Source of the DNA: Companilactobacillus nodensis DSM 19682 = JCM 14932 = NBRC 107160
Lineage (GTDB): Bacteria > Bacillota > Bacilli > Lactobacillales > Lactobacillaceae
Length of the DNA stretch: 64,000 bases
Direction: 5' to 3'
Assembly: GCF_000615905.1 (NCBI RefSeq)
Contig: NZ_BAMN01000007.1
Location: forward strand, 62,001-126,000
The position numbers were made by a program, and so were the translations under genes. The stretch's first letter is position 1, and every line of letters starts with the position of its first letter. The notes below the pieces were generated by a model. The model searched no databases and was not told the origin of the DNA. It saw only the letters and a list, made by a program, of their open reading frames with translations. Of this stretch, positions 1-8,347 are shown in pieces.

Positions 1-212
1 TATCCTGATTCAAACTCAAAATCTTTATCTAATTGTTTCTGTTCCATCTTCATAGGTACTACTTGCTGAAAGGCTCGATACTTCTGTAAGAAATCTTCTC
101 GCTTGATTCCATGCTCATAAGCTGTCTCGACCGCATTATACAATGCGATGACCTTGACGATATCATCCTGATTCCAGTCGCTATTCAATGGATAGCTATA
201 ATTTTCTTGCAT
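1..212 (-). CDS. yktA: UPF0223 family protein YktA, 5' part (runs off the left edge)
   Basis: The first about 70 residues read MQENYSYPLNSDWNQDD onward and resemble the UPF0223 (YktA) family of Firmicutes: a short acidic/helical protein opening with a YPL-x-x-DW motif. The start ATG at 212 is preceded by a GAAGGGGA ribosome binding site. The rest lies beyond the left edge. In Bacillus yktA also lies downstream of the pdh operon, which supports the call. A terminator separates it from pdhD here. The function of the family is unknown. Confidence 0.8.
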   Translation of the reverse strand, partial: MQENYSYPLNSDWNQDDIVKVIALYNAVETAYEHGIKREDFLQKYRAFQQVVPMKMEQKQLDKDFEFESG

Positions 213-262
213 TAGTATTTTCCCCTTCACCAATAATTCTTTTTCAATACCTCCACTATATC

Positions 263-289
263 AAAAAAAGCGATGCAATTGCATCGCTT
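263..289 (-). terminator. Rho-independent terminator after pdhD
   Basis: A perfect palindrome at 268-289 (arm AAGCGATGCAA) is followed on the minus strand by a run of seven T. It lies 15 bases past the pdhD stop, so it ends the pdh operon transcript before yktA. Confidence 0.85.
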
Positions 290-303
290 AAGTATTATTA
301 ACA

Positions 304-1731
304 TTAAATATGTGTAGGATAACCGATCAAGATGTCTGCGGCTTCTTGAATTGGTTCGCCTAATGTTGGATGTGGGTGAATTGTCAATGCAATGTCTTCG
401 GCATTTAGTTGGCAATTTACGGCAACACTCAACTCAGAGATCAAGTCACTTGCACCAGGTCCAACGATTTGTCCACCTAGTAATGTGCCTGTCTCTTTGT
501 CAGCAATTAACTTAACGAATCCTTCAGCAGCATCCAAACTTACAGCACGGGCGTTACCAGCGAATGGGAACTTAGCAACGTTAACTTCGATGCCTTTGTC
601 CTTAGCTTCTGTTTGAGTAATACCAACTGTAGCTAGTTCTGGATCTGTAAAGCAGACTGCAGGAACGCCGATATAGTCGTTCTCTGTATTCTTACCAGAG
701 ATTGCGCCAGCAACCGTCTTAGCTTCAAAGAAAGCCTTGTGAGCCAATGCTGGTCCAGCAACGATATCACCAATTGCCCAGATATTGTCAACTGAAGTAC
801 GACCTTGCTTGTCTACTTCAACTAAGCCACGGTCTGTAGTCTTGACACTTGTCATTTCTAGACCGAAGTTATCAGTATTTGGACGACGTCCAACAGTTAC
901 CATGCAGTAATCTGCTTCGATAGTTGTTGGTTTGCTGTCAATTTCATAAGTAACCTTAACACCATTGTCAGTTTCTTCACTATTCTTAGCCATGGCATTA
1001 GTAATAATTGTTACACCTTTCTTTTCAAGGTTCTTCTTAACAATTGATACCATGTCTTTTTCGAAGTTAGGAATGATTTGTGGTGATCCTTCAAGGATAG
1101 TTACGTGTGCACCTAAGTCAGCATATGCACCGGCTAATTCTGTACCTACATAACCACCACCGATGATTACAAATTCCTTAGGTACTTCAGGAAGATTCAA
1201 ACCACCTGTAGAATCAATGACACGTTCACCAAACTTGAATCCACGGATTTCGATAGGACGACTACCAGTAGCCAAAATCAAGTTCTTAAACTTAATAGTT
1301 TGGCCGCCACCGTTATCCATGAATTGACGTGGGCCACTTGGCATAACACGTAGTTGTGAATCGTTGTCCAAATATGCTTCACCGTTGATCAATTCAACGT
1401 GATGCTTCTTTAACAACATTTCAACACCACTTGTCATACGAGCAACAACTTTTTCGTCTTTCCAAGCTTGTGTCTTAGCGAAGTCAATAACTGCGTCACT
1501 TGTAGTAATACCATAAGTTGATGAGTCCTTGGCTTGTTGTAGTCTGTGTCCAGCTGTGATAAGTGCCTTAGAAGGAACACATCCAACGTTTAGACATACA
1601 CCACCAACTGTATCTGATTTTTCAATAACTGTAACTGATTGTCCTAATTCTGAAGCTCTAATAGCGGCAACATAGCCACCAGGGCCTGAACCAATGATAA
1701 CAGTATCTTTTTCAATAACATTCTCAGCCAT
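304..1731 (-). CDS. pdhD: Dihydrolipoamide dehydrogenase, E3 of pyruvate dehydrogenase
   Basis: The 475-residue flavoprotein reoxidises the dihydrolipoyl arm of E2 and reduces NAD+. It shows the N-terminal FAD-binding IIGSGPGGYVAA motif, the redox-active disulfide in GGVCLNVGCVPSK, a second Rossmann motif IIGGGYVGTELAG for NAD, and the C-terminal HPHPT segment carrying the active-site histidine. Length is normal for the family. It is the last gene of the pdhABCD operon, 2 bases after pdhC, and is followed by a strong terminator. Confidence 0.96.
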   Translation of the reverse strand: MAENVIEKDTVIIGSGPGGYVAAIRASELGQSVTVIEKSDTVGGVCLNVGCVPSKALITAGHRLQQAKDSSTYGITTSDAVIDFAKTQAWKDEKVVARMTSGVEMLLKKHHVELINGEAYLDNDSQLRVMPSGPRQFMDNGGGQTIKFKNLILATGSRPIEIRGFKFGERVIDSTGGLNLPEVPKEFVIIGGGYVGTELAGAYADLGAHVTILEGSPQIIPNFEKDMVSIVKKNLEKKGVTIITNAMAKNSEETDNGVKVTYEIDSKPTTIEADYCMVTVGRRPNTDNFGLEMTSVKTTDRGLVEVDKQGRTSVDNIWAIGDIVAGPALAHKAFFEAKTVAGAISGKNTENDYIGVPAVCFTDPELATVGITQTEAKDKGIEVNVAKFPFAGNARAVSLDAAEGFVKLIADKETGTLLGGQIVGPGASDLISELSVAVNCQLNAEDIALTIHPHPTLGEPIQEAADILIGYPTHI

Positions 1732-1733
1732 AA

Positions 1734-3031
1734 CTAGCCCTCCATCAGTAACATGTCTGGTTCATGCAATAATTTCTTTAATAGATTCAATGCGTTTTGT
1801 GCCAAAGCACCATCGATCAATCTGTGATCGTATGTTAATGAAAGCTTCAACATCTTACCAACTGCGATGTTGCCATCATCATCAACGTATGGTTCATTAG
1901 CAATCTTACCAACACCTAGAATAGCAACTTCGGGTTGGTTGATAACTGGTGTAAACCAGCCGCCACCGATTGATCCAACGTTACTAATAGTGATTGAGCC
2001 GCCTGACATTGACTTAGCATTTAGCTTGTTGTCATATGCAGCTTGTGTGTTTTCTGTGATTTCTTTGGCAATTTCGAACATACCTTTAGAATCAGCATTC
2101 TTAATGTTTGGTACATACAAACCATGTTCAGTGTTTGTAGCAATACCAACATTGTAGTAGTGCTTGTAGACAATTTCATCAGTTGTATTATCAATTGATG
2201 CATTGAATTCTGGATATTCTTTCATTACGGCAACCAAAGCTTTAACGATGTAAGGCAAGAATGTTAGTTTGATACCTTTATCAGCAGCAACTGTCTTATA
2301 CTTCTTACGGTTAGCCATCAATACTGAAACTTCAACGTCATCAAAACTTGTAACGTGTGGAGCGATGTCTTTACTACTACGCATTGCTTTAGCAATAGCT
2401 TTTCTAGTCATACTCATCTTTTCACGTGTTTCAAGTTCTGGTTCATCAGACTTGTATGGTTTAACTGCTGGACCGGCTGCTTTTGCGGCTGGTGCTGCAG
2501 CAGCTGCAGGTTGTGCACTTGCGGCTGGAGCTCCGGATTTGTATGAATCAACGTCAGCTTTACTGATTTGACCATGCTTACCACTTGGAGTTACTAATGA
2601 TAGATCAACGCCTTGATCTCTAGCATATTGACGGACTGATGCATTGCCAAATAATCCTTGTTTGCGGAACCAGTTGCCTCTGCGGCTGGAGCTGGTGCTG
2701 CTTCAGATTTAGCTTCTTCTGCAGGTGCTGCAGCTGGAGCCTCTTCCTTTGTATCTGCTGCTGGAGCTTCATCATCGTCTCCAGTATCTGGAGAACCATC
2801 GTCGATAACGATCAATGTAGCTCCGATTTCTACTGTGTCACCCTCTTGAGCAACAATTTTCTTTACTGTACCTGATACAGGTGAAGGTAATTCTTCAACT
2901 GATTTGTCATTTTGGATTTCGACAAGTGAGTCATCCTCTTTAACTGTGTCGCCCTCTTTGACAAGCCAACTAGCGATTTCACCTTCGGCCATTCCTTCGC
3001 CTAATTCTGGTAGTTTAAATTTGTAAGCCAT
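1734..3031 (-). CDS. pdhC: Dihydrolipoamide acetyltransferase, E2 of pyruvate dehydrogenase (frameshifted near 2640)
   Basis: E2 carries acetyl groups on lipoyl arms to CoA and forms the core of the complex. One lipoyl domain occupies residues 1-80 with the lipoyl lysine at about 43 (EIQNDKSVEE). An Ala/Pro/Glu-rich linker, a peripheral-subunit-binding domain (about PSVRQYARDQGVDL) and a catalytic domain ending in YDHRLIDGA, with its catalytic His, follow. The frame breaks near 2640: restoring one G in plus-strand GATG(G)CATTG joins the two parts into one normal E2. I treat this as a sequence error. The break falls between the lipoyl and E3-binding domains, so as written the catalytic part would be lost. 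Confidence 0.9.
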
Positions 3032-3062
3032 GGCTGGTTTCCTTCCTTTCTATCTTAAAACC

Positions 3063-4040
3063 TTAATAATTAAGAACTTCGTTTACTTTTTCTTCGATCT
3101 CATCTGCGCCTGGAATCCAATAATCTTCACTTTGTGCAAATGGGTAAACACTGTTTGGAGCAGCCACTCTACCAACTGGTGCATCAAGCGAAAGTACGGC
3201 ACCTTCAGCGATTGCTGAAGCAACTTGTGCTCCGACACCCGCAATCTTTTGTGCTTCTTGAACGATTACAACTTTATGAGTCTTTTCAATTGATTTGAAA
3301 ATTGTTTCAGTATCAATTGGTGAAACTGTTCTTAGATCAATAACTTCAACTGAAATATTCTTATCAGCAAGTTTGTCGGCAACTTTCTTAGCTTCATTAA
3401 CTTCAGCACCGTAAGCTACGATAGTAATATCATTACCTTCGCGAACAACGTTTGCTTTGTCCAATGGAACTGTATACTTGCCATCAGGAATATCGTCTTT
3501 CATTGAACGATATAGCTTTAAGTTTTCCATAAATAAGACTGGGTCATTGTTTTCAACTGATGAAATCAATAGTCCCTTAGCATCGTATGGATTACTTGGC
3601 ATAACAACACGTAGTCCTGGAGTACCTGTGAAGTAACTTTCCAAGTTATCAGCGTGCATTTCAGCAGTGTGAGTACCACCACCATAAGGTGTACGGATAG
3701 TTACAGGAGATGTCTTTTGTCCGTCAAAACGGAAACGCATTCTTGCTTCTTGTCCAACGATTTGATCAACTGCTTCAAATGAGAATCCCATGAATTGGAT
3801 TTCAGGGATTGGACGCCAACCAGTTAAACCTAAACCAGTAGCTAATCCTAAAATACCTGATTCAGCTAAAGGAGTATCGAAAACACGGTCCTCACCGTAT
3901 TTGTCTTGAAGGCCTTGTGTGGTTCTAAATACACCACCATTTTTACCAACATCTTCACCGAAGATCAATGTCTTTGGATCGTCTTCCAAGACAATGTCTA
4001 GAGCATCAGTGATTGCTTGAATATAGGTTTTCTTTGCCAT
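3063..4040 (-). CDS. pdhB: Pyruvate dehydrogenase E1 component, beta subunit
   Basis: The 325-residue thiamin-diphosphate-dependent transketolase-like subunit pairs with PdhA to decarboxylate pyruvate and acetylate the lipoyl arm of E2. Family sequence is seen throughout: FGEDVGKNGGVFRTT near the N-terminus, TPLAESGILGLA, and the C-terminal transketolase domain ending in GADEIEEKVNEVLNY. Length is standard. It starts 2 bases after pdhA behind an AAAGGAG ribosome binding site, so the subunits are made together. Confidence 0.96.
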   Translation of the reverse strand: MAKKTYIQAITDALDIVLEDDPKTLIFGEDVGKNGGVFRTTQGLQDKYGEDRVFDTPLAESGILGLATGLGLTGWRPIPEIQFMGFSFEAVDQIVGQEARMRFRFDGQKTSPVTIRTPYGGGTHTAEMHADNLESYFTGTPGLRVVMPSNPYDAKGLLISSVENNDPVLFMENLKLYRSMKDDIPDGKYTVPLDKANVVREGNDITIVAYGAEVNEAKKVADKLADKNISVEVIDLRTVSPIDTETIFKSIEKTHKVVIVQEAQKIAGVGAQVASAIAEGAVLSLDAPVGRVAAPNSVYPFAQSEDYWIPGADEIEEKVNEVLNY

Positions 4041-4042
4041 CT

Positions 4043-5145
4043 TTACTTCGACTCCTTTGCTTCAAATTTATCAATTTCTTTTTTCATTTCTGGAGTTGGA
4101 ATTTCAAAGGTACGTTTCAACATATCTGAAACTTTATCAGCAGGTACTGCATCAGCCTCTTTAATAGCTTCCTTAAATGATGCTTTGTATTCGTCAATTA
4201 ATTTATCTTCTTGTTCTTCTGACCAGAGACCCTTATCTTCAAGAATCTTTCTCAAACGAATAAGTGGATCTTTATCGAACCAAGGTTGTGTTTCTTCCTT
4301 TGTTCTGTAACGTTTAGGATCATCACCAGCACTTGAGTGAGCACCATAACGATATGTGAGTGTTTCAATCATTACTGGACCATTACCAGCTACCATGTAA
4401 TCACGAGCAGCCTTGGCAACCTTGTAACAAGCAAGAATATCCATACCATCAACTTGAACAGAAGGGATACCAGCAGCAACAGCCTTTTGAGCTAATGTTG
4501 GAGCAGCAGTTTGCTTCTTACGTGGTGTTGAAATAGCAAATCCGTTATTTTGAACGATGAATAGTGCAGGAACTTGGAATGCTCCAGCGAAGTTCATACC
4601 TTCGTAACTATCACCTTGAGAAGTACCACCATCACCTGTATATGTAAATGCGATTGCGTCTTCTTCTTTGTTCTTCTTAATACCCATAGCAACACCGGCA
4701 GCTTCGTTGTATGCAGCACCAATAATAATTTGTGGCATCAATGAACGAGCTTGAACTTATTGCCTATTACATGTCCTCTTGACCATAGATATGCCTCAGT
4801 AACAGTGGCCCCATGTTGAATTAATTGTGGAACATCACGGTATGCTGGCAACAAATAATCTTGATCCTTCATTGCCAATACAGTCCCCATCTCAGATGCT
4901 TCTTCACCCTCAGTAGGTGCATAAAATCCCATACGTCCTTGACGTGAGAAGTTCATTGTCTGATTGTGCAATGCACGTTCCCAGACCATTTTTTTCATAA
5001 ATTCTACTAAGTCATCATCAGAAAATGAATTGAAAGCATCTTGATCTATAACTTCAGCGTTTTCATTCAAAATTTGAATTGGCTTTGGTACATTTGTTAA
5101 ATCATTTTTAATTGCTTCAAAATCAACAATTGGTTCGTTTGCCAT
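4043..5145 (-). CDS. pdhA: Pyruvate dehydrogenase E1 component, alpha subunit (frameshifted near 4751)
   Basis: PdhA binds thiamin diphosphate; the GDGGTSQGD motif followed by QNNGFAIST is the classic GDG-x(about 26)-NN signature. The conserved segment YGAHSSAGDDPKRYR is also present. The frame breaks near 4751: after SRGHVIGNKF one missing base leads to a stop, while an added base gives the continuous sequence FKARSLMPQIIIG (or FEARSLMPQIIIG), matching the family. I chose the ATG at 5145, with AAAGGA 9 bases before it. An upstream ATG at 5163 is possible. First gene of the operon. Confidence 0.9.
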
Positions 5146-5209
5146 TCTCCACAGTCCTTTCATAAAAAACTAACCCTTTGTGAATCTGTAAGGGCTTTCA
5201 CATAAATTT

Positions 5210-5237
5210 AGTTTAACATTGATGTGCTAAAAAACAA
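5210..5237 (-). promoter_or_regulatory. Probable promoter of the pdh operon
   Basis: On the minus strand a -35 TTGTTT (5237-5232), a 16-base spacer and a -10 TAAACT (5215-5210) lie about 60 bases before pdhA. The match to the sigma-A consensus is moderate. Confidence 0.45.
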
Positions 5238-5242
5238 GGGAC

Positions 5243-5256
5243 TAAAGCCGTTTTCA
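5243..5256. promoter_or_regulatory. Weak CcpA cre-like site upstream of pdh promoter
   Basis: TAAAGCCGTTTTCA matches 12 of 14 positions of the cre consensus TGWNANCGNTNWCA and lies just upstream of the proposed -35 box. With two mismatches it may be chance; carbon control of pdh is only an inference. Confidence 0.3.
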
Positions 5257-5291
5257 CAAAAAAAATTTTCAGAAAAGTTTGTGAAAATTTT
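5251..5291 (-). terminator. AT-rich inverted repeat, possible terminator of the dehydrogenase gene
   Basis: TTTTCACAAA (5251-5260) and TTTGTGAAAA (5278-5287) form a perfect 10-bp inverted repeat immediately after the stop of the 5294-6292 gene. An alternative hairpin of AAAATTTTC with GAAAATTTT is followed by more T on the minus strand. It is weak as a terminator because it is AT-only, and it could also be an operator for the pdh promoter beside it. Confidence 0.4.
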
Positions 5292-5293
5292 AA

Positions 5294-6292
5294 CTATTTT
5301 TCTATGTCGATCTCATTACTAGACGTACCAGTCTTTAACTCATCAATCATCGAGTTCAATGAAATAGTTGCCATATTCTTTACAGCCTTTGTAGTGTAAA
5401 AGGCAATATGTGGTGTAAGAATGATTCTTGGGCTCTTAATCAACTTTTCAAGTAGCTTATCTTCTAATTCCTGGTCTGAAACATCGGTATTAAAGATACC
5501 TACTTCGTTTTCATACACATCCATTACGGCTCCGTATAATTTACCGTTACCGATTGCATCGTACAGGTCTTGAGTATTGATCAGATCACCACGACCAGTG
5601 TTTACAACAATGGCGTCATCCTTCATTTCAGCAATCGTCTTAGCGTTGATCACAGTATTGCCCTTACCCAAACTAGGTAGATGAAGTGTAACCACGTCTG
5701 ACTGTTTCAGTAACTCATCTAACGTATCCACATACATGCCACGTTTGTCCAATTCATCATTACGATATTTATCGAAGGCAATGACCTTTGCGCCAAATCC
5801 TTCGTATATCTTAATTGCTGCGCGACCAATTCTACCAGTACCAGCAACACCAACTGTTAACTGATTCAACTCACGTCCAATATCAGGTGCCCATTCAAAA
5901 TCATGGTTATCAACTTTACGGATCATATGCTTCAAGTTTCTCAGTAATGCCATTAGACCAGTTACTGAGTACTCAGCGATAGCTTCCGGTGAGTAACTTG
6001 GAACGTTGGTCAACTTAATGTCATTCTTACGTAGTGCATCGAAAGGAACGTTGTCAACACCGACATTCCTTAGAGAGATAACATGAATCCCATATTCATT
6101 CATCTTGTCAAAGACAACCGGATCATATGGCAATTGTTGGTATGCAACAATGCCGTCAAAACCATTAGCTAGTTCCACTGTTTCTGGCGTCAATAATTCT
6201 TGAACGATCTTAACTTCAATATCATTCTCTTTTGACCATTCTTCAATGTACTTTCTTTCGTCATCCCTTACACCGTAATCAATAAGTTTCAT
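5294..6292 (-). CDS. D-2-hydroxyacid dehydrogenase (D-lactate dehydrogenase type)
   Basis: The 332-residue NAD-dependent enzyme reduces a 2-keto acid such as pyruvate to the D-hydroxy acid. It has the NAD motif VGVAGTGRIGRAA, the catalytic Arg in VVNTGRGDLI, Glu in DVYENE and His in TPHIAFYT, the order expected for the D-LDH/D-hydroxyisocaproate dehydrogenase family. Whether lactate or a branched-chain acid is the true substrate cannot be told. The gene is monocistronic, with an AGGAGG ribosome binding site and a near-perfect cre site in its promoter region, suggesting sugar-dependent control. Confidence 0.88.
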   Translation of the reverse strand: MKLIDYGVRDDERKYIEEWSKENDIEVKIVQELLTPETVELANGFDGIVAYQQLPYDPVVFDKMNEYGIHVISLRNVGVDNVPFDALRKNDIKLTNVPSYSPEAIAEYSVTGLMALLRNLKHMIRKVDNHDFEWAPDIGRELNQLTVGVAGTGRIGRAAIKIYEGFGAKVIAFDKYRNDELDKRGMYVDTLDELLKQSDVVTLHLPSLGKGNTVINAKTIAEMKDDAIVVNTGRGDLINTQDLYDAIGNGKLYGAVMDVYENEVGIFNTDVSDQELEDKLLEKLIKSPRIILTPHIAFYTTKAVKNMATISLNSMIDELKTGTSSNEIDIEK

Positions 6293-6323
6293 AAATGAAT
6301 CCTCCTAAATGAATTGATTTTTC

Positions 6324-6337
6324 TGATAGCGCTAACA
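6324..6337. promoter_or_regulatory. CcpA catabolite-responsive element (cre)
   Basis: TGATAGCGCTAACA fits the cre consensus TGWNANCGNTNWCA at every position and reads as cre on both strands (TGTTAGCGCTATCA on the minus strand). It lies 32-45 bases before the dehydrogenase start codon, a position from which CcpA would block transcription if the start site is upstream. Confidence 0.7.
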
Positions 6338-6391
6338 TACAAATTAAAGTTTAGCATGTAATTAAGAATTTTTCCTAACTATTTGAATGTG

Positions 6392-6429
6392 AAAAAAAGA
6401 ACAAGGACAGCAATTTGCCCTTGTTCTTT
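6392..6429. terminator. Bidirectional terminator after the TPM-domain gene
   Basis: An 11-bp stem, AAAGAACAAGG (6396-6406) with CCTTGTTCTTT (6419-6429), is followed by T on the minus strand. It ends the 6444-7229 transcript and separates it from the dehydrogenase promoter. Confidence 0.85.
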
Positions 6430-6443
6430 AATCAAAAAAAATT

Positions 6444-7229
6444 TTAAAATTCACTATTATCGTCATCATTTTGAGAGTTGGAATAACTATATCCGTCATA
6501 AAATCCATTATCATAACTGTCTGGGGTGTAATCTGCACCCGCTGGATTGTATCCAAGTGCAATGAACAAAATAAGTATAAAGATAATTGCACCAGATATT
6601 ATTAAACCAGCAATAAATTCTCCATTAACAATTCTCCAGTTGGAACTGCTAGCATGTTTTTCATTCACACTATACAACATTGGGCGAACCAACTTATCAG
6701 ATATACTGATCAATGTATCTATCTGCGTGTCAACCGTATTTGTTTTTACACCGTTCATTTTTCCAAAGGTCAGCTTCCAAAACTTATAATCCGTTAAATA
6801 AATACTTGAATCTCCAGAAGGAATAAAACCAATTCTCCCCTGATTACGGTACAAGACCAACATACTATCACCGGATCTATCGTCATATTCCTGATTACCA
6901 CACCACTTTTGTAAAATTTTTGCTGCATACTCATCATTGTACTTAATTCCCAAGTATTGATACATTCTGTCACTGGCATCTGGCCTTTGTGGATCATTAT
7001 CCAAAATAACCACATATAATCTCTGACGCTTATTTCCCGTTTGTAGCTGATTATTAATATCATTGATCTTGGAATACTGATCCTGGGTCAGAATCTCATG
7101 TTGTTCATAAATGTATTCACCAACGTTAGGTCCGTCCATGACTGATGCATGTACACTGACATTTGTAACTATTATTAATAGAAAGAAAAACATTATTTCT
7201 CCGACCAGCATATACAATTTCTTTGACAT
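6444..7229 (-). CDS. Secreted, membrane-anchored TPM-domain protein
   Basis: The protein has 261 residues. A hydrophobic signal segment (residues about 5-25, then VHAS) is followed by a TPM-like extracellular domain: DQYSKINDINNQL near its start and DSMLVLYRNQGRIGF then SSIYLTD, typical of the TPM_phosphatase/YgcG family. One transmembrane helix lies at about 202-224, and the short cytoplasmic tail is rich in Tyr, Asp, Ser and Asn. I chose the ATG at 7229 because AGGGGAG sits 7 bases upstream; the ATG 36 bases earlier has no such site. Family members are often linked to membrane quality control, but the role is unknown. It stands alone between two terminators. Confidence 0.65.
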   Translation of the reverse strand: MSKKLYMLVGEIMFFFLLIIVTNVSVHASVMDGPNVGEYIYEQHEILTQDQYSKINDINNQLQTGNKRQRLYVVILDNDPQRPDASDRMYQYLGIKYNDEYAAKILQKWCGNQEYDDRSGDSMLVLYRNQGRIGFIPSGDSSIYLTDYKFWKLTFGKMNGVKTNTVDTQIDTLISISDKLVRPMLYSVNEKHASSSNWRIVNGEFIAGLIISGAIIFILILFIALGYNPAGADYTPDSYDNGFYDGYSYSNSQNDDDNSEF

Positions 7230-7404
7230 GACTATTCTCCCCTGAACAGTATTATTTTGTTTCATTATATTCCATATAAGGTAAAATGTTGCTGATAAAA
7301 AAGTTTTTCTACAATTTACTCAAAATTTTCTGGAAATTAATTTATAATGTAAGTACTTGTACTATTTAATTTACTAAATTCATCAATATATTTTGGAGGA
7401 AACT

Positions 7405-7965
7405 ATGTATTTAATGAAAGATATCGTCCGTGATGGCGATCCCGTTTTAAGAAAAGTATCTCAAAAGGTAGCATTTCCATTGAGCGATGAGGACAAAAAG
7501 CTTGCCCATGATATGATGGAATACTTGATCAACAGTCAAGATGAAAAATTTGCTGAAAAACACCAATTACGTGCCGGTGTAGGTTTGGCTGCACCACAAG
7601 TTGGTGTTTCAAAAATGATGGCTTCTGTCTTAGTACCAAACGAAGAAGAACCTGACAAGCCACTTCTAAAGATTACTTTGATCAATCCTGTTATTGTTAG
7701 AAACTCAGTTCAAAACGCTGCTCTATCTGAAGGTGAAGGTTGCCTATCAGTTGATAAAGACGTCCCTGGATTCGTACCTCGTGCTGACCGTATTACTATT
7801 GAATACGATGATTTCGACGGCAATCACCAAACATTACGTGTTAGAGATTATCCTGCAATCGTATGTCAACATGAAATCGATCATTTGAACGGTCACTTAT
7901 ACTATGACAAGATCAGCAAAACCGCTCCATTCGACCTCGATCCAAGCACTGTCGTACTCTCATAA
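7405..7965 (+). CDS. def: Peptide deformylase
   Basis: The enzyme removes the formyl group from the N-terminal methionine of new proteins. All three motifs are present: [15 protein letters not shown] and the metal-binding QHEIDHLNG. The length of 186 residues and the internal insertions fit the Gram-positive type 2 enzyme. The start ATG at 7405 follows TTGGAGG. The neighbourhood def-rpoY-rnjA beside pdh is the same as in Bacillus. Confidence 0.96.
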   Translation: MYLMKDIVRDGDPVLRKVSQKVAFPLSDEDKKLAHDMMEYLINSQDEKFAEKHQLRAGVGLAAPQVGVSKMMASVLVPNEEEPDKPLLKITLINPVIVRNSVQNAALSEGEGCLSVDKDVPGFVPRADRITIEYDDFDGNHQTLRVRDYPAIVCQHEIDHLNGHLYYDKISKTAPFDLDPSTVVLS

Positions 7966-8055
7966 TTACGCCCATATCAATATACTTAGACCTGTATATA
8001 TGTTAAAATTATGCTAACTGTTGATATTTCAACCAAATGGACTGGAAAATGCTGA

Positions 8056-8110
8056 GACGGAACTGACCTGTTTCGTCGATTTTAAAGTAAAATACCGCTG
8101 TAATGCGGCT
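8056..8110 (+). other. Two small hairpins in the rpoY-rnjA leader
   Basis: GACGGAAC (8056-8063) pairs with GTTTCGTC (8070-8077) with one G-T wobble, and CCGC with GCGG around 8095-8108 forms a second stem just before the AAAGGAG site of rpoY. They lie in the 166-base gap after def. No T-run follows the first, so it is not an obvious terminator; it may be an attenuating or stabilising leader. RNase J genes are often self-controlled through their leaders, but here that is only a guess. Confidence 0.35.
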
Positions 8111-8131
8111 CAATTAAAGGAGAAATTATAA

Positions 8132-8344
8132 GTGATTTATAAAGTTTTGTACCAAGAAAGTGAACTAGATAACCCCCGTCGTGAATCTACAAAATCAATT
8201 TATGTTGACGCCAACTCAAGTATCGAAGTACGTCAAGCTGTCGAAAATAATACGGACTATCATATTGAATTTATTCAAGAACTTGATGAAGAACATCTTG
8301 AATATGAACAAAAAAGTCCAGATTACAAACTTACGGAGTTTTAG
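8132..8344 (+). CDS. rpoY: RNA polymerase epsilon subunit
   Basis: The 70-residue acidic protein (MIYKVLYQESELDNPRRE...) is of the DUF1447/RpoY (YkzG) family, a small auxiliary subunit of Firmicute RNA polymerase. It begins with GTG after AAAGGAGAAATTATAA. It sits 3 bases before rnjA, the conserved arrangement in Bacillus and lactobacilli, so the two are co-translated. Confidence 0.88.
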   Translation: MIYKVLYQESELDNPRRESTKSIYVDANSSIEVRQAVENNTDYHIEFIQELDEEHLEYEQKSPDYKLTEF

Positions 8345-8347
8345 TTA

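Noticed and set aside
2594-5163. Loss of pyruvate dehydrogenase by mutation of pdhC and pdhA
   Set aside because: Both breaks are single-base and of the same kind as those in essential genes, and all four genes are otherwise well preserved.
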